Assembly (NCBI GenBank): GCA_963929765.1
Contig: CAWVKD010000075.1
Coordinates: forward strand, 1 to 6,148
Source of the DNA: RGIG529 sp963929765
GTDB taxonomy: Bacteria; Bacillota; Clostridia; Oscillospirales; Oscillospiraceae
DNA length: 6,148 nt
Reading direction: 5' to 3'
Under the pieces are notes generated by a model, which was given only the letters and a program-made list of their open reading frames with translations, did not search any database and was not told the origin of the DNA. This document shows, piece after piece, positions 1-5,931 of the stretch. The position numbers and the translations under genes are program-made. Within the stretch, counting starts at the first letter, position 1; every line of letters starts with the position of its first letter.

Positions 1-6
1 GCGTAC

Positions 7-27
7 GCTCCGCCCTTCTTATCATCT
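7..27 (-). other. purine-rich stretch after hinT, possibly the ribosome binding site of an off-window gene
   Basis: Reading leftward after the hinT stop, the sequence AAGAAGGGCGGAG (19-7) resembles a ribosome binding region and would place a start codon at or just beyond the left edge. There is no terminator in these bases, so the alaS-hinT transcript may continue. Too little sequence is present to identify a gene. Confidence 0.25.
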
Positions 28-369
28 TTAACCCGGCGGCCAAGTCATATCGCGCCCGGAAAGTACATGAAAATGTAAGTGGAATACCGTTTGCCCACCT
101 TGCGCGCCAACATTGGACACGATACGATAACCTTCTGAGAATCCCATCTCTTGTGCTAACATTGCAATGACTTGAAAAATGTGAGAGACAATCTCTCCGT
201 TCTCCGACGTTATTGCGGCTGCAGAAGGGATATGTTCCTTTGGAACTACTAAAAAATGAATCGGAGCTTGTGGTTCGATATCATAAAATGCATATACCAA
301 ATCATCTTCATACACTTTTTGAGATGGAATCTCCCCTGCAATGATTTTGCAAAAAAGACAATCTGACAT
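28..369 (-). CDS. hinT: HIT family protein, HinT-like purine nucleoside phosphoramidase
   Basis: A complete 113-aa histidine-triad protein, the usual length for the HinT branch. The defining His-x-His-x-His motif is H97-L-H99-F-H101, followed by the C-terminal WPPG typical of HinT. By homology H99 is the nucleophile that attacks the phosphorus of AMP-amine or acyl-AMP substrates. C4 and C7 (CxxC), with H46 in the PKEH segment and H97, form the expected zinc site of bacterial HinT proteins. The start is supported by an AAGGGG ribosome binding site 7 nt upstream. It begins 16 nt after the alaS stop codon, with no terminator between, so it is probably co-transcribed with alaS. Family members hydrolyse aminoacyl-adenylates made by aminoacyl-tRNA synthetases in vitro, which makes the pairing with alaS sensible, although that link is inference here. 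It is cytosolic, with no signal peptide. Family assignment is very secure; the exact physiological substrate is not known. Confidence 0.95.
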   Translation of the reverse strand: MSDCLFCKIIAGEIPSQKVYEDDLVYAFYDIEPQAPIHFLVVPKEHIPSAAAITSENGEIVSHIFQVIAMLAQEMGFSEGYRIVSNVGAQGGQTVFHLHFHVLSGRDMTWPPG

Positions 370-385
370 AGGAGAACCCCTTTCT

Positions 386-3031
386 TTATTTTCCTGCGTT
401 TACTTTTTCTGTTACAAACAATTGAGCTGCCTCAAATGCAGCAGGGAGTTTTTCAGGAGACTTTCCGCCGCCCATTGCGGAATCTGGTTTTCCTCCACCA
501 GAACCATCTGCTGCTTTACTGACAACCTTGATCAACTCACCTGCTTTGATTCCTTGTTTCAAGGCCTGTTTTCCGCATGTTGCCAAAAATGTAATTTTAC
601 TGTCTTGTACAGCTGCTAACACAGCCACAATGGATTCATCTTTACTGCGCAAATAATCGCCCATAGTTCGAAGGCTGTCTGGCGTTCCATTTTCTACCTG
701 TTTCACTAATAACTTAAGACTACCAACAGGCAGGGCAGAATCCAGCAAATTTTCTACTGTCTTTACACTCTCTTTGGCCTTCCATTGCTCTACTTGCCGG
801 CGCAATTCCCGTAATTCTGTCGTCATTTGAATCACACGTTCTTCCAGGTGATCTGCATTGGTTTTCATCGCATCGGCCAAACGGAGTATCCGCTGCTCTT
901 GGGAACGGCTCTCTGCCAATACAGCTTTACCCACTCTGGCTTCAATACGACGGACACCCGCTGCAACTGAAAATTCGTTGTGAATACGAAGTGAACCTAT
1001 TTTAGCCGTATTGTCTAAGTGGGTACCACCACATAACTCCTTAGAATAATCACCCATAGAAACCACTCGAACGATATCACCATATTTTTCACCAAACAAA
1101 GCCATTGCACCTAATTTTTTTGCTTCTTCCTGACTCATTTCTTTTGTATGGATGGGAAGTCCTGCCAAAATGATATCATTGATTTCCGCCTCAATTTTTT
1201 CCATTTTTTCTGGTGTAATGGCTGAAAAATGAGTAAAATCGAACCGTAAATGATCCGGTTCTACCAAAGAACCTGCTTGTTCTACATGAGTTCCCAAAAC
1301 ATTGCGTAATGCCTTTTGAAGCAAATGTGTGGCACTGTGGGCACGCATAATCGCCTGACGACGTGGCCAATCTATCTCCGCCTGTACAGTGTCATCTACA
1401 TGGAGCTCTCCACCTGTGACGATACCTGCATGCATCCATTTTCCATCTCTGGACTTTTGCACTTGTTTTACTTGTAGCACGGCATGCTCTGCTGTAATCG
1501 TACCCTGATCTGCAATCTGTCCTCCACTTTCCGCGTAAAACGGAGTCTTGTCCAAAATAACGATAGCTTCTTCACCATCAAAAGCAGAAGCCCGTAATTC
1601 TCCTTCTACAACAATTGCTAAAATATGAGCACTTTCTTTTCGACTGGTATATCCTGTAAAACAAGTCTTGACTTGTTTGTCTAAGCCCAAGTCCATGCCT
1701 TCCCATCCAAAGTCCCCTAATGCTGCCGTAGCTGCCCGAGCACGTGTTCTTTGTTGCTCCATTTCAGCATCAAATTCATCTCGATTTACGGTAAGACCTT
1801 TTTCTTCTAGAATTTCGATGGTAAGGTCAATTGGAAAACCATAGGTATCATATAATTTGAATGCCTCATTCCCTGAAAGGACGGTTTCCCCTTTTTTCTC
1901 CATGTCCTCCATGAGATCCAATAAAATTTTCAGGCCGGCATCTATGGTTTGCGAAAATCGCTCTTCTTCCATTCGGATGATCCGAATAATATAGTCTTTC
2001 TTCTCTTCCAGTTCTGGATAAGCTGCTTTGCTTTCTGCAATCACCGTTTCGCATACTTCATACAAAAACGGACGCTCTACGCCCAGCAATCTACCATGCC
2101 TTGCTGCGCGGCGCAACAAACGACGTAAAACATATCCTCGTCCTTCATTGGAAGGCAAAATGCCATCGCAAATCATCATAGTGGTAGAACGAATATGATC
2201 TGTAATCACACGAAGCGACACATCTATTTTATTGCTCTGACCATACGTTGCACCTGTAATGCGAGAAACATGCTGTGTAATTCTCATAACAGTATCTACA
2301 TCAAAGAGAGAATCCACTCCTTGCATGATACAAGCGAGACGCTCCAGACCCATACCGGTATCGATATTTTTCTGCTTTAAATCACTGTAGTTATCATTTC
2401 CATCGTTATAAAATTGGGTAAAAACTAAATTCCAAAATTCTACATATCGGTCACAATCGCATCCAGGTTTACAATCTGGGCTGCCACATCCATACTTTTC
2501 ACCGCGGTCAAAATAGATTTCCGAACAAGGTCCACATGGGCCAGATCCAATCTCCCAGAAGTTGTCTTCTTTTCCCAGGCGGGAAACATGAGACGGATCA
2601 ACGCCTACCTCTTTTGTCCAAATATCATATGCTTCATCGTCGTCTAAATAGACTGTCACATATAGTTGGTCCACAGGGATCTCCAACTCTTTTGTTATAA
2701 ATTCCCACGCCCAAGCCGTTGCTTCTCTTTTAAAATAGTCACCAAAAGAAAAGTTCCCCAGCATTTCAAAGAAGGTGCCATGTCTGCTGGTCTTTCCCAC
2801 TCGTTCTATATCCGGTGTCCGGATACATTTTTGGCACGTGGTCATTCGTTTGCTCGGCGGAGTCACTTCGCCAGAAAAATATGGTTTTAATGGCGCCATG
2901 CCTGAATTGATTAAAAGTAAACTGTTATCACCCTGCGGTAAAAGCGGAAACGATTTATGCCGCAGATGCCCTTTGCTTTCAAAAAAAGACAAAAATTTTT
3001 CTCGCAGCTCATTGAGCCCTAATTTTTCCAT
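386..3031 (-). CDS. alaS: alanyl-tRNA synthetase (complete)
   Basis: A cytosolic class II synthetase that charges tRNA-Ala and clears mischarged Ser- and Gly-tRNA-Ala. At 881 aa it has the full bacterial length. The N-terminal catalytic domain (about 1-235) carries class II motif 2 around RHGTFFEMLGNFSFGDYFK (83-101) and motif 3 at GLERL (228-232). The tRNA-recognition region follows (about 236-460). The editing domain has zinc ligands H565 and H569 (HSATH) and C667 and H671 (CGGTH). The C-terminal C-Ala domain includes a coiled-coil-like segment (about 707-757) and the Gly-rich GGGKPDSAMGGG (845-856). A Cys-rich insert, C182, C187, C191 and C193, resembles that of other Clostridia. No expected catalytic or editing residue is missing. 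The start is fixed by AGGAGG 8 nt upstream. hinT follows after 16 nt. The leader contains an intrinsic terminator (see 3079-3114), which hints at attenuation, but no T-box motif was found. Confidence 0.98.
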   Translation of the reverse strand: MEKLGLNELREKFLSFFESKGHLRHKSFPLLPQGDNSLLLINSGMAPLKPYFSGEVTPPSKRMTTCQKCIRTPDIERVGKTSRHGTFFEMLGNFSFGDYFKREATAWAWEFITKELEIPVDQLYVTVYLDDDEAYDIWTKEVGVDPSHVSRLGKEDNFWEIGSGPCGPCSEIYFDRGEKYGCGSPDCKPGCDCDRYVEFWNLVFTQFYNDGNDNYSDLKQKNIDTGMGLERLACIMQGVDSLFDVDTVMRITQHVSRITGATYGQSNKIDVSLRVITDHIRSTTMMICDGILPSNEGRGYVLRRLLRRAARHGRLLGVERPFLYEVCETVIAESKAAYPELEEKKDYIIRIIRMEEERFSQTIDAGLKILLDLMEDMEKKGETVLSGNEAFKLYDTYGFPIDLTIEILEEKGLTVNRDEFDAEMEQQRTRARAATAALGDFGWEGMDLGLDKQVKTCFTGYTSRKESAHILAIVVEGELRASAFDGEEAIVILDKTPFYAESGGQIADQGTITAEHAVLQVKQVQKSRDGKWMHAGIVTGGELHVDDTVQAEIDWPRRQAIMRAHSATHLLQKALRNVLGTHVEQAGSLVEPDHLRFDFTHFSAITPEKMEKIEAEINDIILAGLPIHTKEMSQEEAKKLGAMALFGEKYGDIVRVVSMGDYSKELCGGTHLDNTAKIGSLRIHNEFSVAAGVRRIEARVGKAVLAESRSQEQRILRLADAMKTNADHLEERVIQMTTELRELRRQVEQWKAKESVKTVENLLDSALPVGSLKLLVKQVENGTPDSLRTMGDYLRSKDESIVAVLAAVQDSKITFLATCGKQALKQGIKAGELIKVVSKAADGSGGGKPDSAMGGGKSPEKLPAAFEAAQLFVTEKVNAGK

Positions 3032-3039
3032 GGATGACT

Positions 3040-3045
3040 CCTCCT
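3040..3045 (-). promoter_or_regulatory. ribosome binding site of alaS
   Basis: A consensus AGGAGG sits 8 nt before the alaS ATG. It lies downstream of the hairpin and is not sequestered by it, so any control by the hairpin would be at transcription rather than by hiding this site. Confidence 0.85.
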
Positions 3046-3047
3046 AA

Positions 3048-3116
3048 TTACCAACATACATAGTCGAAATGCAAAATAGGAAAAAGCCGCCTTTTCTTGA
3101 AGGCGGCTTTTTCCAT
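3048..3116 (-). other. candidate 22-codon leader ORF upstream of alaS
   Basis: An ATG-initiated frame of 22 codons starts at the 5' foot of the terminator hairpin, runs through both arms, and ends with TAA 2 nt before the alaS AGGAGG. Codons 4 and 5 are consecutive Ala codons (GCC GCC) lying in the hairpin's 5' arm. It begins about 22 nt after the predicted transcription start. The ribosome binding site is weak: only GAAG, 7 nt upstream. The Ala codons may be a trivial by-product of a GCCGCC/GGCGGC terminator stem, and a frame this short can occur by chance. It is listed as a hypothesis, not as an established gene. Confidence 0.25.
3079..3114 (-). terminator. intrinsic terminator in the U32-alaS gap, inside the predicted alaS leader
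   Basis: A perfect 15-bp inverted repeat (arms 3079-3093 and 3100-3114) with a 6-nt loop. The stem contains GCCGCC/GGCGGC and is bounded by A5 on one side and T5 on the other, so it can act in either direction. Reading leftward it lies about 80 nt after the U32 stop codon and is the natural end of the mltG-U32 transcript. It is also downstream of the best alaS promoter (3145-3174), so alaS transcripts starting there must read through it. Confidence 0.85.
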
Positions 3117-3144
3117 AACGATGCTTCAACAACAGGCTTTTGAA

Positions 3145-3174
3145 ATTATACCACATTTTTCAGTAAAAAGTAAA
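3145..3174 (-). promoter_or_regulatory. probable sigma-A promoter for alaS-hinT
   Basis: Reading leftward, a perfect TATAAT -10 box (3150-3145) is preceded by TGG, giving an extended -10 (TGnTATAAT). A TTTACT -35 box (3174-3169) lies 18 nt upstream. The predicted transcription start is near 3138, giving an alaS leader of about 107 nt that contains the terminator hairpin. It is the strongest promoter-like sequence I found in the window. No comparably good promoter is present between the hairpin and the alaS start. Confidence 0.7.
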
Positions 3175-3193
3175 CACTGTTTCTGAAAAAAGC

Positions 3194-4417
3194 CTATTTT
3201 TCTGATTTTGCATTACATCTTCGCAAAATGGCATTCGGCACTGCTTTGCATGGCAGTTTCATCTTGACTTCCATCTCTGGATGAGATGCAACATCCAACT
3301 CAGCTCCATCTGCATCGTACATTGCCTCTACTTGAACTACAATCGGCTTTTCAAACGGCTGTAAGAGCTCCAACCGGTCTCCCTTCCAAAATCGGTTGCG
3401 CTGTGTTAAAGTAGCATTTCCATCCTCGTCACAATCGACAACATAAGCAACTACACTCCAATCTCTTATATAACGAGAATGTTCATAATATTGTCCTTGC
3501 TCTGGCCTTCCATAAAAAAAGCCTGTTCCATAATGACGGTGGCTTACTTTGTCCACCTCTGCGCGCCAAATGGGATCCAATGAAATACCTTCTAAAGCAG
3601 CATCCACTGCATGACGATACGCATTGGTAATTACAGCAGCATAATAGGCTGTTTTAGCACGCCCCTCAATTTTCAAACTATCAACACCGGCTTCTAAAAG
3701 CTCCGGTATATGATCAATCATACAAAGATCTTTGGCATTCATAATATAAGTGCCTGTCTCATTTTCATAGATGGGAAAATATTCCCCTGGACGCTTTTCT
3801 TCTACTAAAGCATATTGGTAGCGACATGGCTGAGCGCATGCTCCACGATTTGCGTCTCTTCCGGTCATGTAGTTTGATAACAGACATCTACCAGAAAAAG
3901 ACACACACATAGAACCATGTACAAACACTTCTATTTCAAGTCCACTTGGTGTTTTTTCTCGGATTTCATGGATTTCATCTAGTGTCAACTCTCTCGCCAG
4001 CACAACACGTTTTGCCCCCATGGAATGCCACATGCGGGCACTTTCATAATTGACAATACCTGCTTGTGTGCTAATATGACGTTCTACTTGAGGGGCATAG
4101 CGTTCCGCCAAAGAGAAGGAACCTAGATCGGTTAGAATCAAGGCATCTGCGTTAGCATCGGCTACTTGCTCCAAAAAAGCAGGCAGCCGATCCATTTCGT
4201 CATTTCTGGGCAGGGTATTGCAGGTAACATAGACTTTTACACCTTGTTTATGGCAAAATTCCACCGCTTGACGCAGAGTATCTCCATCAAACTTCCCTGC
4301 ATCTCTTCTCATCCCGAAATCAGGACCTGCCAGATAAATAGCATCTGCACCATACGTAACTGCAAAAACCAGGCGTTCCATATCTCCTGCCGGAGATAAT
4401 ACTTCCGGCTTAATCAT
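3194..4417 (-). CDS. trhP: U32 family protein, TrhP-like tRNA U34 hydroxylation protein
   Basis: A 407-aa member of the family annotated as peptidase U32. Characterised relatives (E. coli TrhP/YegQ, B. subtilis TrhP1/TrhP2) form 5-hydroxyuridine at wobble U34 of tRNA using prephenate-dependent chemistry; RlhA does the equivalent on 23S rRNA. The N-terminus PEVLSPAGDMERL (4-16) and YGADAIYLAG (22-31) are typical. The signature VHGSMCVSFSGRCLLSNY (166-183) continues to C194 and C198, giving C171, C178, C194 and C198, the set expected to bind an iron-sulfur cluster. A C-terminal U32 domain ends with PNAILRR (394-400). The length matches the longer TrhP2/YrrO type. I chose ATG 4417, which overlaps the mltG stop by 8 nt and puts the conserved motif at the true N-terminus. 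An in-frame ATG at 4480 has AGGAG upstream but would overlap mltG by 71 nt and add 21 unconserved residues. Family is certain; tRNA rather than rRNA as target is inferred from length and gene order. Confidence 0.88.
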   Translation of the reverse strand: MIKPEVLSPAGDMERLVFAVTYGADAIYLAGPDFGMRRDAGKFDGDTLRQAVEFCHKQGVKVYVTCNTLPRNDEMDRLPAFLEQVADANADALILTDLGSFSLAERYAPQVERHISTQAGIVNYESARMWHSMGAKRVVLARELTLDEIHEIREKTPSGLEIEVFVHGSMCVSFSGRCLLSNYMTGRDANRGACAQPCRYQYALVEEKRPGEYFPIYENETGTYIMNAKDLCMIDHIPELLEAGVDSLKIEGRAKTAYYAAVITNAYRHAVDAALEGISLDPIWRAEVDKVSHRHYGTGFFYGRPEQGQYYEHSRYIRDWSVVAYVVDCDEDGNATLTQRNRFWKGDRLELLQPFEKPIVVQVEAMYDADGAELDVASHPEMEVKMKLPCKAVPNAILRRCNAKSEK

Positions 4418-5579
4418 TGGGCAAGCTGTTAACGAATGTTTGGTGTTCACTCTCTGTTCTAAAGAAATGATGGATATCATCCTCTCCTAAAGCATAATAA
4501 TAATAGTTTGTATTGGCCGGATTGAGCGCTGCATTGATCGATACCAAACCAGGATTTGCAATGGGTCCTGCAGGAAGTCCTTTATATAAGTAGGTGTTGT
4601 ATGGACTATCCACTTCCAGGTCTTCTAATGTAAGCTTTTCTTTTCGCTCTGTTAGTGCATATTGTACTGTAGCATCAATTTGCAAATAGGGAAAACTGCT
4701 ACTCTCGAGGCGGTTATAAATAACAGAAGCAATTTCCTTTTGGTCTGTTCCTGTGGTTTCTTTTTCGATCATTGATGCAATAATGATAATTTCATGTAAA
4801 GAATATCCCAGTTCTTCTGCCTGTTCCCGCATTTCCTCTGTCACTTTGGAGTCGAAGTTAACCAGCATCTTATTGAGAACTGTTTTGGGATCTTCTCCTA
4901 AATAGAAATCATACGTATCTGGGAAGAGATATCCTTCCAGACGAGTAGCATCTCCTAAAGGAATGTCTTTTAAAAAGGAGAAATTATAGTCATATGTAGC
5001 TGCCATTTCCTCTAATTTTTCATAAGTGCTGACTCCTTTTTCCTCCAACAGTTCAAACACTTGTTTTAGAGTATATCCTTCCGGAATAGTTACCGATACA
5101 GTCATGCGGCTCGCTGAGCTTTTTCCCATAGCAGCTACAATCGCTCGATAATCCATCGTTGTATTTAATTCATATGTACCGGGGGTAATTTTATCTTCCG
5201 CATTGGAAATTTGACAGAAAAGCTGGAACAATGACTTGTATTCAATAATGCCTACTCCTTTTAATTGAGATGCAATTTCCCCTATGGTATCATCTTCTTC
5301 TACCGTCACAACAGATGTTATTTCCTCTTTATTTAACGCCAGAACATCGTTGATTGCTACCCAACTCAAACCTGCCAAAATGGTTGAGATGCCAATAATC
5401 AGTGCAAGGTAAAGCAATGTGCCCATGCGTTTCTTTTTTTTCTTCTGTGGATCCTCTGAAAAATTAGATCTTGTCACTTGCTGCCTGTATTGATTTTGAT
5501 TGCTATATTTTGCTCTTCTTTTTGTATTCACATTTGATGAAACATATTTTTTCTCTACTCTTTTGCCTTCTTGCGACAT
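4410..5579 (-). CDS. mltG: endolytic murein transglycosylase MltG (YceG-like)
   Basis: A 389-aa membrane-anchored lytic transglycosylase that cleaves nascent peptidoglycan glycan strands and is thought to set strand length near the elongation machinery. A basic cytoplasmic N-terminus (1-51, ending KKKKKKR) precedes one transmembrane helix (about 53-76). A LysM-like segment follows (about 88-155), then the YceG catalytic domain. The catalytic Glu is E272 in IIASMIEKET (266-275), equivalent to E218 of E. coli MltG. The conserved VIYNRL (286-291), QIDATVQYAL (300-309), SPYNTY..GLPAGPIANPG (325-344) and the HHFFRT tail (370-375) are all present. GGAG 9 nt upstream supports the start. The U32 gene overlaps its stop by 8 nt (ATGATTAA), implying coupled translation. 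The mltG/U32 neighbourhood recalls yrrL-yrrM-yrrN-yrrO of B. subtilis, but the methyltransferase gene yrrM (trmR) is absent between them. Confidence 0.96.
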   Translation of the reverse strand: MSQEGKRVEKKYVSSNVNTKRRAKYSNQNQYRQQVTRSNFSEDPQKKKKKRMGTLLYLALIIGISTILAGLSWVAINDVLALNKEEITSVVTVEEDDTIGEIASQLKGVGIIEYKSLFQLFCQISNAEDKITPGTYELNTTMDYRAIVAAMGKSSASRMTVSVTIPEGYTLKQVFELLEEKGVSTYEKLEEMAATYDYNFSFLKDIPLGDATRLEGYLFPDTYDFYLGEDPKTVLNKMLVNFDSKVTEEMREQAEELGYSLHEIIIIASMIEKETTGTDQKEIASVIYNRLESSSFPYLQIDATVQYALTERKEKLTLEDLEVDSPYNTYLYKGLPAGPIANPGLVSINAALNPANTNYYYYALGEDDIHHFFRTESEHQTFVNSLPND

Positions 5580-5594
5580 GGGGAATCACTCCAA

Positions 5595-5626
5595 TCTATA
5601 TGAAGTACAACGCATCAAATTTTCAA
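5595..5626 (-). promoter_or_regulatory. weak candidate promoter for mltG
   Basis: Reading leftward, TTGAAA (5626-5621) is a good -35 box. The -10 is poor: TCATAT (5603-5598) at 17-nt spacing, or TATAGA (5600-5595) at 20 nt. A promoter is expected here, because mltG is the first leftward gene after the convergent/divergent switch, but the sequence alone does not settle it. Confidence 0.3.
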
Positions 5627-5643
5627 CAACATCGCTCTTGATT

Positions 5644-5663
5644 CACCAACTGTACACCAACTG
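5644..5663 (+). repeat. tandem direct repeat CACCAACTG in the divergent promoter region
   Basis: Two identical 9-bp copies (5644-5652 and 5655-5663) are separated by TA, a centre-to-centre distance of 11 bp or about one helical turn. This places both copies on the same face of the DNA, as seen for some regulator sites. They abut the -10-like sequence of the small rightward gene and lie upstream of mltG on the other strand. Confidence 0.5.
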
Positions 5664-5672
5664 CATAGTATG
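5644..5672 (+). promoter_or_regulatory. sigma-K-like candidate promoter for the Cys-rich small gene
   Basis: CACC (5644-5647), 16 nt, then CATAGTATG (5664-5672) resembles the B. subtilis sigma-K pattern mACm-N16/17-CATAnnnTA, with one mismatch in the final TA. No good sigma-A promoter is visible for this gene: TTGATT at 5638-5643 is too far from TAGTAT at 5667-5672. The predicted start near 5679 would give a leader of about 24 nt. Such short motifs occur by chance, so this is tentative. Confidence 0.3.
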
Positions 5673-5702
5673 GCGCAGATAAGAAAAGTGAGGTGAGCAA
5701 TC

Positions 5703-5840
5703 ATGAATTGTGGTAACAATAGTTGTATTTGGATCATCTTGATTTTGGTTATTCTTTTCTGCTGCGGTGGTTTCGGTTGTGGCAACAATAATAACTGCAA
5801 CTGCAGTTGCACTGACAGCTGCACACCGTCTTGCTGCTAA
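5703..5840 (+). CDS. Cys-rich 45-aa membrane-anchored microprotein of unknown function
   Basis: The only rightward gene in the window, 45 codons from ATG to TAA. The start is well supported by GAGGTGA (5690-5696), 6 nt upstream. The N-terminus MNCGNNSC (1-8) leads into a hydrophobic stretch IWIILILVILF (9-19), then CCGGFGCG (20-27), an Asn run (28-31), and a tail in which Cys occurs at nearly every second to fourth residue. There are 11 Cys in 45 residues (3, 8, 20, 21, 26, 32, 34, 36, 40, 44, 45) and no Lys or Arg. A perfect hairpin 25 nt after the stop makes a self-contained transcription unit. Very short Gly/Cys-rich proteins with one hydrophobic segment are common and poorly described in sporulating Firmicutes (compare the YjcZ-type coat-associated proteins), but I cannot assign it to a named family. 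Metal binding or disulfide cross-linking is inference from composition only. Confidence 0.72.
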   Translation: MNCGNNSCIWIILILVILFCCGGFGCGNNNNCNCSCTDSCTPSCC

Positions 5841-5865
5841 TTTCAATCCTCTTTCATTACGTAAC

Positions 5866-5906
5866 AAGCCACCTCATGCGGGACAACGTCCCGCATGAGG
5901 TGGCTT
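5866..5906 (+). terminator. perfect 19-bp hairpin, shared terminator of convergent genes
   Basis: Arms 5866-5884 and 5888-5906 are exact reverse complements around a 3-nt loop (AAC). The stem is GC-rich and ends in AA/TT. It lies 25 nt after the stop of the rightward small gene and 25 nt after the stop of the leftward folate gene, exactly midway. The downstream U-tracts are short (CTTATTT rightward, CTTGTTA leftward), so it is a long-stem, weak-tail terminator that may serve both directions. Confidence 0.75.
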
Positions 5907-5931
5907 ATTTCCACAACAATTGGAACCTTTT

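Noticed and set aside
341..619. Rightward 92-codon frame opposite the hinT start and alaS 3' end
   Set aside because: It is antisense to two secure genes, with Cys/Phe-rich low-quality translation and no recognisable motif.
1866..2380. Further short frames inside alaS on both strands (1866-2054 and 2195-2380)
   Set aside because: They are shadows of the alaS reading frame, with no independent ribosome binding site or family match.
2666..3047. Rightward open frames of 74 and 90 codons opposite the 5' end of alaS
   Set aside because: They lie wholly or mostly within alaS coding sequence, have no family resemblance, and read as antisense of conserved AlaRS motifs.
3156..3190. 8-bp inverted repeat TTTTTCAG/CTGAAAAA just after the U32 stop, considered as a terminator
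   Set aside because: The stem is AT-rich with a 19-nt loop and overlaps the -35 region of the alaS promoter. The hairpin at 3079-3114 is far stronger.
3032..3193. T-box riboswitch upstream of alaS
   Set aside because: The gap is too short for a complete T-box and contains no AGGGUGGNACCGCG-like antiterminator sequence or specifier-loop arrangement that I can see.
4166..4399. Rightward 77-codon frame opposite the start of the U32 gene
   Set aside because: It is antisense to the conserved N-terminal coding sequence of the U32 gene, and its translation shows no known motif.
5615..5867. Two overlapping leftward open frames of 69 and 74 codons (5615-5824 and 5643-5867)
   Set aside because: They are antisense to the well-supported Cys-rich gene. 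Their Gln/Leu- or Ala/Thr-rich translations are what its repetitive TGC/AAC codons give in reverse, and neither has domain-like sequence.
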